Assembly (NCBI GenBank): GCA_900548775.1
Contig: URLM01000028.1
Location: forward strand, 1 to 24,784
Length of the DNA stretch: 24,784 bases
Direction: 5' to 3'
Source: an uncultured Olsenella sp.
GTDB lineage: Bacteria; Actinomycetota; Coriobacteriia; Coriobacteriales; Atopobiaceae
The first letter of the stretch is position 1, and the number at the start of each line of letters is the position of its first letter. The position numbers and the translations under genes are program-made. The notes below the pieces were generated by a model. The model saw nothing but the letters and a program-made list of their open reading frames with translations, did not search any database and had not been told where the DNA came from. Shown piece after piece: positions 14,583 to 22,412 of this stretch.

Positions 14583-15359
14583 TTGACACAGACGCAAACC
14601 GGCGAGGCGATCGCCGCAGAGGGCACCCCCGTCATCGAGCTTCGCCACGTGGACAAGCACTTTGGCAGCCTCCACGTCCTCAAGGACGTCAACCTCAAGG
14701 TTGGCAAGGGTGAGGTCGTCGTGGTTATCGGCCCGTCCGGCTCGGGCAAGTCGACGCTCTGCCGCACCATCAACCGGCTCGAGACCATCGACTCAGGCGA
14801 GGTGCTCATCGAGGGCAAGCCGCTTCCGCAGGAGGGCAAGGAGCTTGCCGCCATGCGCGCCGAGATTGGCATGGTGTTTCAGTCCTTCAACCTCTTCGCG
14901 CACCGTTCGATCATCGACAACGTGACCATGGGCCCGGTCGAGGTGCTCGGCGTGCCGCGCGAGAAGGCGCGTGCCGAGGGGCTGGAGCTGCTGCGCCGCG
15001 TTGGCGTGGCGGAGCAGGCAGATAAGATGCCCGCGCAGCTTTCCGGTGGCCAGCAGCAGCGCGTGGCCATCGCGAGGTCTTTGGCAATGCATCCCAAGGC
15101 GATGCTCTTCGACGAGCCCACCTCTGCGCTCGATCCCGAGATGATCAACGAAGTCCTTGACGTCATGGTCGAGCTTGCCCGCGGCGGCATGACCATGGTG
15201 GTGGTCACGCACGAGATGGGGTTCGCCCGTCGCGTGAGCGACCGCGTGGTCTTCATGGCCGATGGTGCGATCGTCGAGGAGGGCAAGCCCGACGAGTTCT
15301 TCGAGCATCCCACTTCCGCGCGCGCACGCGAGTTCCTTGACTCGATCAAGGGGCACTAG
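14583..15359 (+). CDS. Polar amino acid ABC transporter ATP-binding protein (GlnQ/GluA-like)
   Basis: A 258-residue ABC ATPase driving uptake by the two permeases. Walker A is GPSGSGKST (50-58), the Q-loop is MVFQSFNLF, the signature is LSGGQQQRVAIARSL, Walker B with D-loop is AMLFDEPTSALDPE, and the switch His is VVTHEMGFA. About 15 extra residues lead the usual start. The start is a TTG at 14583 with a strong AAAGGAGG upstream. It is the last gene of the operon. The family is GlnQ/HisP-like and the exact amino acid is not readable. Confidence 0.95.
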   Translation: MTQTQTGEAIAAEGTPVIELRHVDKHFGSLHVLKDVNLKVGKGEVVVVIGPSGSGKSTLCRTINRLETIDSGEVLIEGKPLPQEGKELAAMRAEIGMVFQSFNLFAHRSIIDNVTMGPVEVLGVPREKARAEGLELLRRVGVAEQADKMPAQLSGGQQQRVAIARSLAMHPKAMLFDEPTSALDPEMINEVLDVMVELARGGMTMVVVTHEMGFARRVSDRVVFMADGAIVEEGKPDEFFEHPTSARAREFLDSIKGH

Positions 15360-15360
15360 A

Positions 15361-15396
15361 CAGGTACGCCGGACTTTTTCGGCCGGCGGACACCTG
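15361..15396 (+). terminator. Probable ABC operon terminator
   Basis: Just after the ATPase stop, CAGGT (15361-15365) and ACCTG (15392-15396) enclose CGCCGG (15367-15372) and CCGGCG (15383-15388). A short GGGTTTCTT follows. The T-run is weak, so this may be only a partial terminator. Confidence 0.55.
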
Positions 15397-15430
15397 CGGG
15401 TTTCTTGGCGCGAGCTTCTCGGCTAATGAC

Positions 15431-15536
15431 GCGGATTCCGGACGTTTAGGCAGCTCTAACCGTCCGGAATCCGCGAAGTCCTTATCTTGGCGCGCTGTCT
15501 CGACGTTTAGGCTGTCCTAACTGTCCGGAATACGCG
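15431..15536. repeat. Large inverted repeat plus a second copy 61 bases on
   Basis: GCGGATTCCGGACG (15431-15444) and CGTCCGGAATCCGC (15461-15474) form a perfect 14-base inverted repeat around a 16-base loop. The loop and right arm recur as an imperfect 35-base copy: GACGTTTAGG starts at 15441 and again at 15502, and the copies end CGTCCGGAATCCGCG and TGTCCGGAATACGCG. The second copy lacks the left arm. The remaining gap (15537-15715) has a 10-base palindrome AGACATGTCT (15648-15657) and a small GCCCG/CGGGC hairpin near 15682, and no gene that I can support. Confidence 0.75.
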
Positions 15537-15715
15537 GAGCCAGAAGTGTCACGCCCCAGTCCGCAGCCGTGTGGCCTTTGTCTCGACGCGGCTTCATGAG
15601 CCCTCCACGCGAGGCGGTCACGCCGTTTGTCGCCTTGCGGTTTGGGTAGACATGTCTGCGTTGGCATTTCTGCTGGTGCATGCCCGCAACGGGCGAGAAT
15701 GACGATAGGGGAGAC

Positions 15716-16126
15716 ATGGCGCAGGGCGACTATAACCGCAAGGTGCAGGAGTTCATGAGGGGCCGTCGCGGGCCGGATGAGCTGGCAAACCTCTGCGTCT
15801 GGGTGGCGGTCATTCTCGCGATAGTCAATCTCTTTGCCCGCACGGGCTGGCTGAGCTGGGTCTCCTTGGCAATCGTCATCTACGCGGTCTGGCGCATGTG
15901 CTCCAAGAACGTCTACGCTCGCATGAATGAGAACGAAGCCTTCCTCAAGGCCCTTGGCCCCGCGAAGCCGTGGCTGCAGAACCCTGGTCGCGCCGCTCAG
16001 GAGCTGCGTGCCTACAAGCATGCGAAGTGTCCCTCCTGCAGGCAGAAGGTGCGCGTTCCTCGTGGCAAGGGCAAGCTTCGCGTGACCTGCCCCAAGTGCC
16101 ATGAGAAGTTCGAGGTCAAGTCCTAG
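15716..16126 (+). CDS. Two-pass membrane protein with C-terminal zinc ribbon, function unknown
   Basis: A 136-residue protein. Two hydrophobic segments lie at about 23-41 and 44-60, followed by a basic, amphipathic stretch. The C-terminus has two CxxC pairs (C105/C108 in CPSC, C125/C128 in CPKC) separated by a basic 16-residue loop. This is a zinc-ribbon knuckle resembling the MJ0042/zinc-ribbon domains of many small membrane proteins. It would sit with the ribbon in the cytoplasm if positive-inside rules hold. The ATG at 15716 has AGGGGA 5 bases upstream; an ATG 36 bases earlier has none. It precedes coaE. I cannot name a function; nucleic acid or protein binding by the ribbon is conceivable. 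Confidence 0.82.
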   Translation: MAQGDYNRKVQEFMRGRRGPDELANLCVWVAVILAIVNLFARTGWLSWVSLAIVIYAVWRMCSKNVYARMNENEAFLKALGPAKPWLQNPGRAAQELRAYKHAKCPSCRQKVRVPRGKGKLRVTCPKCHEKFEVKS

Positions 16127-16235
16127 GCTGTGCGCTTGCGGCGTGCGTCTGCGTTGCGAGGGGCTTGCCCGCCGTCGCGCGTGCGATGATGATAGTATCC
16201 CTTGAACGCAGCACAATCGCAGCAGGAGGCAACCC

Positions 16236-16889
16236 GTGTACAAGGTGTTTCTCGCCGGAGGCATTGCCTCGGGCAAGTCGACCGTAGCCCGGATCCTGGA
16301 GGGTCTGGGGGCTAGGCGCATCGACCTCGACCAGGTCTCGCGCAGCGTGCTTTCGCCGAGAAGCGCATGCTCCGCAGCAGTCGCCGATGCCTTTGGGAAG
16401 GACCTCGCCGATCCCGACACGGGCGAGATGGACCGTGCCCTTCTTGCCAGGAGGGCGTTTGCCACGCCAGAGGGGGGCGCGAGGCTTGAGGCGATTGAGC
16501 TGCCCTTCATCTCGGAAGCGCTTGCAAAGGAGCTGGACGCTGCAGAGCGTGCGGGCGATGCTCCCGTCTGCGTGGTTGAGGTCCCGCTACTCGATCGAGT
16601 CGAGGGCATGCTTTCCCAGGTTGACGAGGTGCTCTGCGTCGTGACCCCGCTCGACGTGCGACGCGTGCGCGCGCAGGGTCGCGGCATGGATCCGGCAGAC
16701 TTCGATCGCCGAGTGGCCCTGCAGCCCTCCGACGAGTACCTGCGCTCTCACGCGGACACCGTGTTCGACAATGCCCGTGGCGAGAAGGACCTCGCAGACC
16801 AGGTCCATGCGTGGTGGACGGTTCGTGAGAACGCAGGCTGGAAGCGCTGTGCGAAGGCCGAATCCCCCAACGAGGGAGCGTGCCGATGA
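16236..16889 (+). CDS. coaE: Dephospho-CoA kinase
   Basis: Phosphorylates the 3'-OH of dephospho-CoA with ATP, the last step of coenzyme A synthesis. The 217-residue protein begins MYKVFLAGGIASGKST with the P-loop at 8-16, followed by the family's RIDLDQVSR and VVEVPLLDR segments and the C-terminal FDNARGEKDL (the V(I)xN region). A Cys/Glu-rich C-terminal tail is extra. The start is a GTG at 16236 with AGGAGG upstream. It overlaps the next gene by four bases (ATGA). In actinobacteria coaE typically follows rpsA and precedes uvrB, which this window keeps in order. Confidence 0.94.
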   Translation: MYKVFLAGGIASGKSTVARILEGLGARRIDLDQVSRSVLSPRSACSAAVADAFGKDLADPDTGEMDRALLARRAFATPEGGARLEAIELPFISEALAKELDAAERAGDAPVCVVEVPLLDRVEGMLSQVDEVLCVVTPLDVRRVRAQGRGMDPADFDRRVALQPSDEYLRSHADTVFDNARGEKDLADQVHAWWTVRENAGWKRCAKAESPNEGACR

Positions 16890-17533
16890 GCGCGCGTTCC
16901 CGGCGTGGCAGGGGAGCAAAGCCTCGCAGGAGGCGCGGCCGCAGGCGCGGTCAGAGCTTCTGGCGCTGGTATCGCGTGGTCCCGCTGGTGCTCGTCGGCG
17001 CGGTGCTCATTGCGTGTGCCATTCTCGCGGCAACGCCTACCACGCTTGCGCGAAAGGCGCTCTATCCCGTGAGCCATGCGAACGACATCCAGGACTCCGC
17101 CGAGCGCCATGGCGTAGATCCGCTGCTGGTCGCGGCCGTGATCAAGTGTGAGTCAGACTGGGACGAGAACGCGCAGTCCTCTGCGGGCGCGCTTGGCCTC
17201 ATGCAGGTGATGCCGCAGACGTCCTCCGAGCTTGCGCGCATGGGCCTTGTCGACTCTGGCACCTACGATCCGGAAAACCTCCTCGATCCTGCGACAAACA
17301 TCGAATACGGCACTGCTTACCTGGCATTTCTCGGGAAGAACCTCTCTTCGACAGACCAGGTGATCGCCGCCTACAACGCGGGTATGGGGAAGGTCGAGGA
17401 GTGGCTTGCCCAGCCCGGCGAGCTTGCCGACAACATTACCTACTCCGAGACGCGTGAGTATCTGCGTCGTGTCAGCGAGGCCTACCAGGGCTATCGGGAC
17501 AGCTACCCGAATGGTCTCCTGGTCGACCAGTAG
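16886..17533 (+). CDS. Membrane-anchored lytic transglycosylase (Slt/GH23 family)
   Basis: A 215-residue peptidoglycan-cleaving enzyme. A very basic N-terminus (about 1-22, mostly Arg) is followed by one membrane anchor (about 31-50), so the catalytic domain is outside. Catalytic Glu is E89 in KCESDWDENA; other GH23 landmarks are GALGLMQVMPQT, NIEYGTAYLAFL and VIAAYNAGMGKVEEWL. The ATG at 16886 overlaps the coaE stop; a GTG six bases earlier is too close to the GAGGGAG to be better. Position between coaE and uvrB is probably incidental. It may act in cell-wall turnover. Confidence 0.92.
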   Translation: MSARSRRGRGAKPRRRRGRRRGQSFWRWYRVVPLVLVGAVLIACAILAATPTTLARKALYPVSHANDIQDSAERHGVDPLLVAAVIKCESDWDENAQSSAGALGLMQVMPQTSSELARMGLVDSGTYDPENLLDPATNIEYGTAYLAFLGKNLSSTDQVIAAYNAGMGKVEEWLAQPGELADNITYSETREYLRRVSEAYQGYRDSYPNGLLVDQ

Positions 17534-17590
17534 GCTTGGTGGAGCCGCCCCCGAGCATGACCGAGCCTCCGAGAAAACAAGTGCGGGACC

Positions 17591-17619
17591 TAGAATTAGA
17601 ACAAGCGTTCTGCTATACT
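17591..17619 (+). promoter_or_regulatory. uvrB promoter with LexA (SOS) box
   Basis: AGAAC-AAGC-GTTCT at 17598-17611 is a perfect match to the Gram-positive/actinobacterial LexA consensus GAAC-N4-GTTC. It sits directly against an extended -10, TGC-TATACT (17611-17619). A poor -35, TAGAAT, is at 17591-17596. LexA bound here would block RNA polymerase, and uvrB begins 26 bases later. Confidence 0.88.
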
Positions 17620-17645
17620 CGAGTTCCGAGGAAAGGAGCAGGGCC

Positions 17646-19871
17646 ATGGCGGTGTCTCAGAACACGGGTGAGCGTTTTGGTGGCGAGCTCAAGCGCTTTG
17701 GCGTCGAGCGCGCGGGAACGCCGCTCAAGGTCGTCTCGCCCTTCGAGCCTGCCGGAGACCAACCACAGGCCATCGAGAAGCTCGCGCATGGCGTAGAAGC
17801 GGGCCTGCGCTACCAGACGCTCATGGGCGTGACTGGCTCCGGCAAGACGTTCACCATGGCCAAGACCATAGAGGCAGTACAGCGTCCCACGCTCATCATG
17901 GAACCAAACAAGACGCTTGCCGCGCAGGTGGCAAGCGAGATGCGCGAGATCTTCCCAAACAATGCCGTGGTCTACTTCGTGAGCTACTACGACTACTACC
18001 AGCCAGAGGCCTACGTCCCCCAGAGCGACACATACATCGAGAAGGACGCCTCGATCAACGAAGAAGTCGAGAAGCTCCGTCACCAGGCAACCTCGAGCCT
18101 GCTCTCGCGCCGCGACGTGATCGTGGTGGCGTCCGTCTCGTGCATATACGGCATCGGCAGCCCCCAGGACTACGCCGGCCTTGCACCCAACGTGGACAAG
18201 GAGGTTCCTCTCGAGCGAGATGACCTCATCAAGAACCTCATTGACATCCAGTACGACAGAAACGACTACGACCTCCAACGCGGCACCTTCCGCGTTCGCG
18301 GGGATACCGTCGACGTGTTCCCTCCCTATGCCGAGAACCCGCTGCGCATCTCGTTCTTCGGGGACGAGGTCGAGCAGATCGCCGAAGTGGACAACATGAC
18401 GGGCGAGGTCGTGCGCGAGTATGACGCCATCCCCATCTGGCCGGCATCCCACTACGTGACCGAGCGCCCGAAGATTACCCATGCACTCAAGACCATCTCG
18501 GAGGAGCTCGAGCAGCGCGTGGCCGAGCTCAAGGCCAACAACATGCTGCTGGAGGCGGAGAGGCTTTCCCAGCGCACCGCGTACGACCTCGAGATGCTTG
18601 AGAACATGGGCTACTGCAATGGCATCGAGAACTACTCGCGCCACCTTGACGGCCGCGCTCCAGGCGAGCCGCCCTATACCCTCATCGACTACTTCCCCAA
18701 GGACATGCTCTGCATCATCGACGAGAGCCACGTGACGGTACCTCAGATTCGAGGCATGCACGAGGGGGACCGCTCGCGCAAGGTGACGCTTGTGGAGCAC
18801 GGCTTCCGCCTTCCCTCGGCGCTGGACAACAGGCCGCTACGTTTCGACGAGTTCGAAGCACGCATTCCCCAGTTCATCTACGTCTCGGCAACGCCGGGAG
18901 ACTACGAGGAGTCTGTAACGCAGCAGGAGGTTGAGCAGATCATCCGTCCTACGGGCCTTCTCGACCCCAAGATCGAGGTGCGTCCCGTTCACGGCCAGAT
19001 CGACGACCTCATCTCTGAGATTCGAGAGAGGGTGGGCAGGCATGAGCGCGTGCTTGTGACCACGCTCACCAAGCGCATGGCCGAAGACCTCACCGATCAC
19101 CTCCTGGACGAGGGCTTCCGCGTCAACTACATGCACTCAGACACCGCCACGCTCGATCGCGTGGACATCATTCGAGACCTGCGCGAGGGCAAGATTGACG
19201 TGCTTGTGGGCATCAACCTCCTGCGCGAGGGTCTCGACATCCCCGAGGTCTCGCTCGTTGCCATCTTGGACGCGGACAAGGAGGGCTTCCTCCGGAACCG
19301 CCGGTCGCTCATCCAGACCATGGGACGAGCTGCGCGAAACGTCTCTGGCGAGGTCATCATGTACGCCGACGAGGTCACGGACTCAATGCGCGAGGCAATC
19401 GACGAGACACGCCGTCGACGCGCCATCCAGGAGAAGTTCAACGAGGAGCACCACATCGAACCAAAAACGGTTCGCAAGGCGATAAACGACATCTCTGGCT
19501 TTCTCGCCGAGGCCCAGGCCAACGTGGGCAAGCGACAGCGCAAGGACGGGGTCTTCTACACGGCATCGGGGGAGGGCGCAGAGGAGCAAGGTGCTCCCGC
19601 CGAGGTGTCCACCGCAGAGGCGGTAGCCGCCGAACTCTCCAAGCTGCCTCGTGACGAGGTCATGCGCGTCATCGCCTCCCTTGAGGAGGAGATGGCAACC
19701 GCCTCGGCGAACATGGAGTACGAGCAGGCCGCACGCATCCGCGACCAGCTCGTCGAGCTCAAGAGCCAGTTCGAGGGCACGAGCGAGGAGGAGGTCATGA
19801 AGCGCCTCAAGGCCGGCGCGAGAAAGGGGAGCGCCCACGCCACAAGGCGCAAGTACCGCGGAAAGCACTAG
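17646..19871 (+). CDS. uvrB: UvrABC excision nuclease subunit B
   Basis: The damage-verifying helicase of nucleotide excision repair, loaded by UvrA and cut by UvrC. The 741-residue protein has Walker A GVTGSGKT (61-68), the damage-probing beta-hairpin YYDYYQPEAYVP, Walker B IDESH (DESH 359-362), motif V/VI text NLLREGLDIPEVSL and QTMGRAARN, and a C-terminal UVR domain (MEYEQAARIRDQL) that binds UvrC. Length is slightly long owing to an acidic Ala/Glu linker before the UVR domain. The ATG at 17646 follows AAAGGAG and lies after the promoter; the frame is open for 80 codons upstream but that part overlaps the previous gene. SOS control is indicated by the LexA box. Confidence 0.97.
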   Translation: MAVSQNTGERFGGELKRFGVERAGTPLKVVSPFEPAGDQPQAIEKLAHGVEAGLRYQTLMGVTGSGKTFTMAKTIEAVQRPTLIMEPNKTLAAQVASEMREIFPNNAVVYFVSYYDYYQPEAYVPQSDTYIEKDASINEEVEKLRHQATSSLLSRRDVIVVASVSCIYGIGSPQDYAGLAPNVDKEVPLERDDLIKNLIDIQYDRNDYDLQRGTFRVRGDTVDVFPPYAENPLRISFFGDEVEQIAEVDNMTGEVVREYDAIPIWPASHYVTERPKITHALKTISEELEQRVAELKANNMLLEAERLSQRTAYDLEMLENMGYCNGIENYSRHLDGRAPGEPPYTLIDYFPKDMLCIIDESHVTVPQIRGMHEGDRSRKVTLVEHGFRLPSALDNRPLRFDEFEARIPQFIYVSATPGDYEESVTQQEVEQIIRPTGLLDPKIEVRPVHGQIDDLISEIRERVGRHERVLVTTLTKRMAEDLTDHLLDEGFRVNYMHSDTATLDRVDIIRDLREGKIDVLVGINLLREGLDIPEVSLVAILDADKEGFLRNRRSLIQTMGRAARNVSGEVIMYADEVTDSMREAIDETRRRRAIQEKFNEEHHIEPKTVRKAINDISGFLAEAQANVGKRQRKDGVFYTASGEGAEEQGAPAEVSTAEAVAAELSKLPRDEVMRVIASLEEEMATASANMEYEQAARIRDQLVELKSQFEGTSEEEVMKRLKAGARKGSAHATRRKYRGKH

Positions 19872-20005
19872 AGCCTGACTTGCTGGCTTGTCGAATGCGG
19901 CAACCGTGTCGTCCGGAGGACGTGAACTTTGCCTGCGGTATGATGGGTGTCGACAGGACAATTGCGTCACGGTTCGTCCGTTTGTTCATCGATTAGGGAG
20001 GCATC

Positions 20006-20290
20006 ATGGCTGCGAAGATCGTCGTTGCATGTGGTTCCGGGGTCGCAACCTCTGCGACCGTTGCCTATAAGGTCCAGAAGCTGCTTGCTGCCGAGGGAAT
20101 TGAGGCAGACGTCCAGGCAGTCGCGGTTGCCGACCTTGACGAGGCCCTCAAGGATGCTGACGCCTACGTCGCCGTGGTTCGCCCTGAGGGCGAGTTCGAC
20201 GTCCCCGTGTTCAACGGCGTCGCATTCCTCACGGGCATGAACCAGGACGAGGAACTCAAGCGCCTTGCCGATGCAGTGAGGGACAAATAG
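20006..20290 (+). CDS. Orphan PTS IIB component, galactitol/lactose-type fold
   Basis: A 94-residue free-standing IIB protein. The phosphocysteine loop VACGSGVATS (C9) is at the N-terminus, as in GatB-like IIB proteins, and the length matches. Such proteins pass phosphate from IIA to a IIC permease. No IIA or IIC lies nearby: uvrB is upstream and a GtrA-like gene downstream. It could serve a IIC elsewhere or act as a sensor. The ATG at 20006 follows TAGGGAGG. A possible -10, TATGAT, is at 19939-19944. This IIB is from a different class to the mannose-type IIB at 7403, so the two are not interchangeable. Confidence 0.85.
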   Translation: MAAKIVVACGSGVATSATVAYKVQKLLAAEGIEADVQAVAVADLDEALKDADAYVAVVRPEGEFDVPVFNGVAFLTGMNQDEELKRLADAVRDK

Positions 20291-20303
20291 CGATAGCGTT
20301 GCC

Positions 20304-20696
20304 ATGCGCCAGGCATTTCGACAGCTCGTCTCGTACGCGCTCTTTGGGTGCGTGTGCTCTGCAGTCGATATGCTTGTCTTTCTCGCGCTCACCACGTGGG
20401 TTGGATGGGAGCCCCTCATCGCCAACGTGTCGAGCGTGGCGGTTGGCCTTACGCTGAGCTTCTTCCTCAACCGCAGGCACACGTTCCATGTGACGGATAG
20501 GCCGGCGCGTCGCTATGTGGTCTTCATCTGCGTGGGGCTCTGCGGCATGTGCGTGCAGGAGCTGGTCATTGCTGTCCTTACCACGTATGCTGCGGCGCCC
20601 TTCTCGGTGTCGTTCGTGGCTAAGCTCGTTGCCCTCGTGACCGCCGGGCTCATGCAGTTTGTCCTCAACAGGTCAGTGACGTTTCGCCAACGCTAA
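20304..20696 (+). CDS. GtrA-family membrane protein
   Basis: A 130-residue protein with four predicted membrane segments. It has the GtrA-family hallmark repeated twice: FFLNRRHTF after helix 2 and FVLNRSVTF at the C-terminus, each ending a helical hairpin. GtrA proteins are thought to flip or help move lipid-linked sugars for cell-surface glycans. The ATG is 13 bases after the IIB stop with only a weak SD sequence, so translation may depend on coupling to the IIB gene. No glycosyltransferase is adjacent. Length is typical. Confidence 0.88.
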   Translation: MRQAFRQLVSYALFGCVCSAVDMLVFLALTTWVGWEPLIANVSSVAVGLTLSFFLNRRHTFHVTDRPARRYVVFICVGLCGMCVQELVIAVLTTYAAAPFSVSFVAKLVALVTAGLMQFVLNRSVTFRQR

Positions 20697-20729
20697 CCCA
20701 GAACTTGGCGGCGCCCGGCGCCCTTAGCT

Positions 20730-22412
20730 CTACTTGCGCAACTCGTCGGAGACGTCCGCCACAACGGCCTCTGCCACGCGCAGACCATCGGCGGCGGCGC
20801 TCATGATGCCGCCTGCGTAGCCGGCACCCTCGCCAACGGGCCAGAGCCCACGAACGCCAACGCTCTGCAGGTCGTTTCCACGAGTCACGCGTACGGGCGA
20901 GCTTGATCTGGTCTCGACGCCCGTAAGAACGGCGTCTGTCCGGTCAAACCCATGGAGCTTGCGTCCCATCTCGGGGATGGCGGCGCGGATGGTCTCCGTG
21001 ATGTATGGGGGAAGGCAGCGGGAGACGTCTCCCCATGCTACGCCACGTGGATAGGTGGGTTGAATCCCGCCGACCGCAGAGGAGGGCCTGCCGTGCAGGA
21101 AATCCCCAACAAGCTGCGCCGGTGCGACAAACGCGCCACCGCCTGCCTCGAACGCCGCCTGCTCGCACGAGCGCTGCAGGTCGACGCCCGCAAGGACGTC
21201 GTCTCCGGGGAGGTCCTCCGGGAACACGTTGGCGAGAAGCCCGGAGTTAGCGTTCTCGCCGGCGCGGTCCGAATAGCTCATGCCGTTGGTCACGACCCCG
21301 CCCTGCTCGCTCGCTGCCGAGACCACGTAGCCTCCGGGGCACATGCAGAACGAGAATGTCGAGCGTCCCGAGGGGAGGTGCACGGCGAGGCTGTACGGGG
21401 CGGCGCCCAGGGCAGGACTGCCGGTGGATGGTCCGTAGAGCGCGTGGTCGATGTCTGCCTGGAGGTGCTCGATGCGCACGCCCATCGCAAAGGTCTTTCG
21501 CTCCATGGGAACCGAGCGGTCGCGGAGCAGCTCGAAGACGTCCCTGGCAGAATGGCCACAGGCGAGCACCACCCTCGAGCAGGGCACGCGCTCCTCGGTG
21601 ACGATGCCGCTCTCCGGATCCTCGGAGCGCAGCGTCACCGCACGAACGCGTCCCTCGCTCACGTGGAGGTTGACCAAGCGGCAGCGGCAGCGAACGGTGC
21701 CGCCCGCCTCCTCGATCATCTCAACGATGTGAGTGACGACGTCGGGGAGGACGTCGCTACCGATGTGTGGCTTGGCGTCCCAGAGGATGCGCCGCTGGGC
21801 CCCGGCCTCCGCAAAGGTCTTGAGCACCAGCCTGTGGAACGGGCTCTTCGTACCAGTCTGCAGCTTTCCATCGGAGAAGGTCCCGGCTCCGCCGACTCCA
21901 AACTGGATGTTGCTCTCGGGGTCGAGCCTGCCGGTCTCGTTGTGAACGCGTACCACCCGCGACCTTCGCGCGGCGTCGTCACCGCGCTCGACGAGGAGCG
22001 GCTCCAGACCGGCCCGCGCGAGCGAGAGTGCGCAGAAGAGGCCGGCGCACCCGGCGCCCACAACGACGATGGGACCCTGGTCGTGAGGCGCTCGCCCCAC
22101 AGGCATGGGGAAGCCCTTCTCCGCTGCGGAAACCTGGCGCACCCCGCCCGCTTCGCGCCTGGACGAGAGCCTCTCAAGAAGGGCCTTCTCGGCATCGTCT
22201 CCGCCTGCAAGCTCCGCACGCAGCGTGAAGATGAGCTGGATATCGCCCTTCTTGCGTGCGTCGATGGAGCGCTTGCGCCTTGAGACGTGAGTCAGCTCGT
22301 CCGACTGCACATGCAGGCGGCGTGCGAGAGCCCGACGCAGTACCGTCAGCTCTCGTGCGTCTGACCCGTCGAGCTTCGAGAGTGCCACGCGTATGCCGGA
22401 TACCTCAATCAC
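20730..22412 (-). CDS. FAD-dependent dehydrogenase-like protein (COG2509 type)
   Basis: A 560-residue flavoprotein. An N-terminal domain of about 115 residues, starting MIEVSGIRVAL, precedes a Rossmann FAD site VVVGAGCAGLFCAL (GAGCAG 119-124). Further family text is IQFGVGGAGTFSDGKL, CMCPGGYVVSAASE and, near the end, GLWPVGEGAGYAGGIMSAAADG. Its substrate is unknown. I chose the GTG at 22412: GGAGGG lies 7 bases upstream and it overlaps the upstream stop (GTGATTGA), so it is translationally coupled. An ATG at 22430 lacks an SD sequence. It is last in the mrp operon. GtrA converges on it with a 33-base gap holding a small GGCGC/GCGCC hairpin. Confidence 0.86.
   Translation of the reverse strand: MIEVSGIRVALSKLDGSDARELTVLRRALARRLHVQSDELTHVSRRKRSIDARKKGDIQLIFTLRAELAGGDDAEKALLERLSSRREAGGVRQVSAAEKGFPMPVGRAPHDQGPIVVVGAGCAGLFCALSLARAGLEPLLVERGDDAARRSRVVRVHNETGRLDPESNIQFGVGGAGTFSDGKLQTGTKSPFHRLVLKTFAEAGAQRRILWDAKPHIGSDVLPDVVTHIVEMIEEAGGTVRCRCRLVNLHVSEGRVRAVTLRSEDPESGIVTEERVPCSRVVLACGHSARDVFELLRDRSVPMERKTFAMGVRIEHLQADIDHALYGPSTGSPALGAAPYSLAVHLPSGRSTFSFCMCPGGYVVSAASEQGGVVTNGMSYSDRAGENANSGLLANVFPEDLPGDDVLAGVDLQRSCEQAAFEAGGGAFVAPAQLVGDFLHGRPSSAVGGIQPTYPRGVAWGDVSRCLPPYITETIRAAIPEMGRKLHGFDRTDAVLTGVETRSSSPVRVTRGNDLQSVGVRGLWPVGEGAGYAGGIMSAAADGLRVAEAVVADVSDELRK

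Noticed and set aside
17406..17645. An 80-codon N-terminal extension of UvrB
   Set aside because: The frame is open but overlaps the transglycosylase gene and the SOS promoter. The ATG at 17646 has a good SD sequence and matches the usual UvrB N-terminus.
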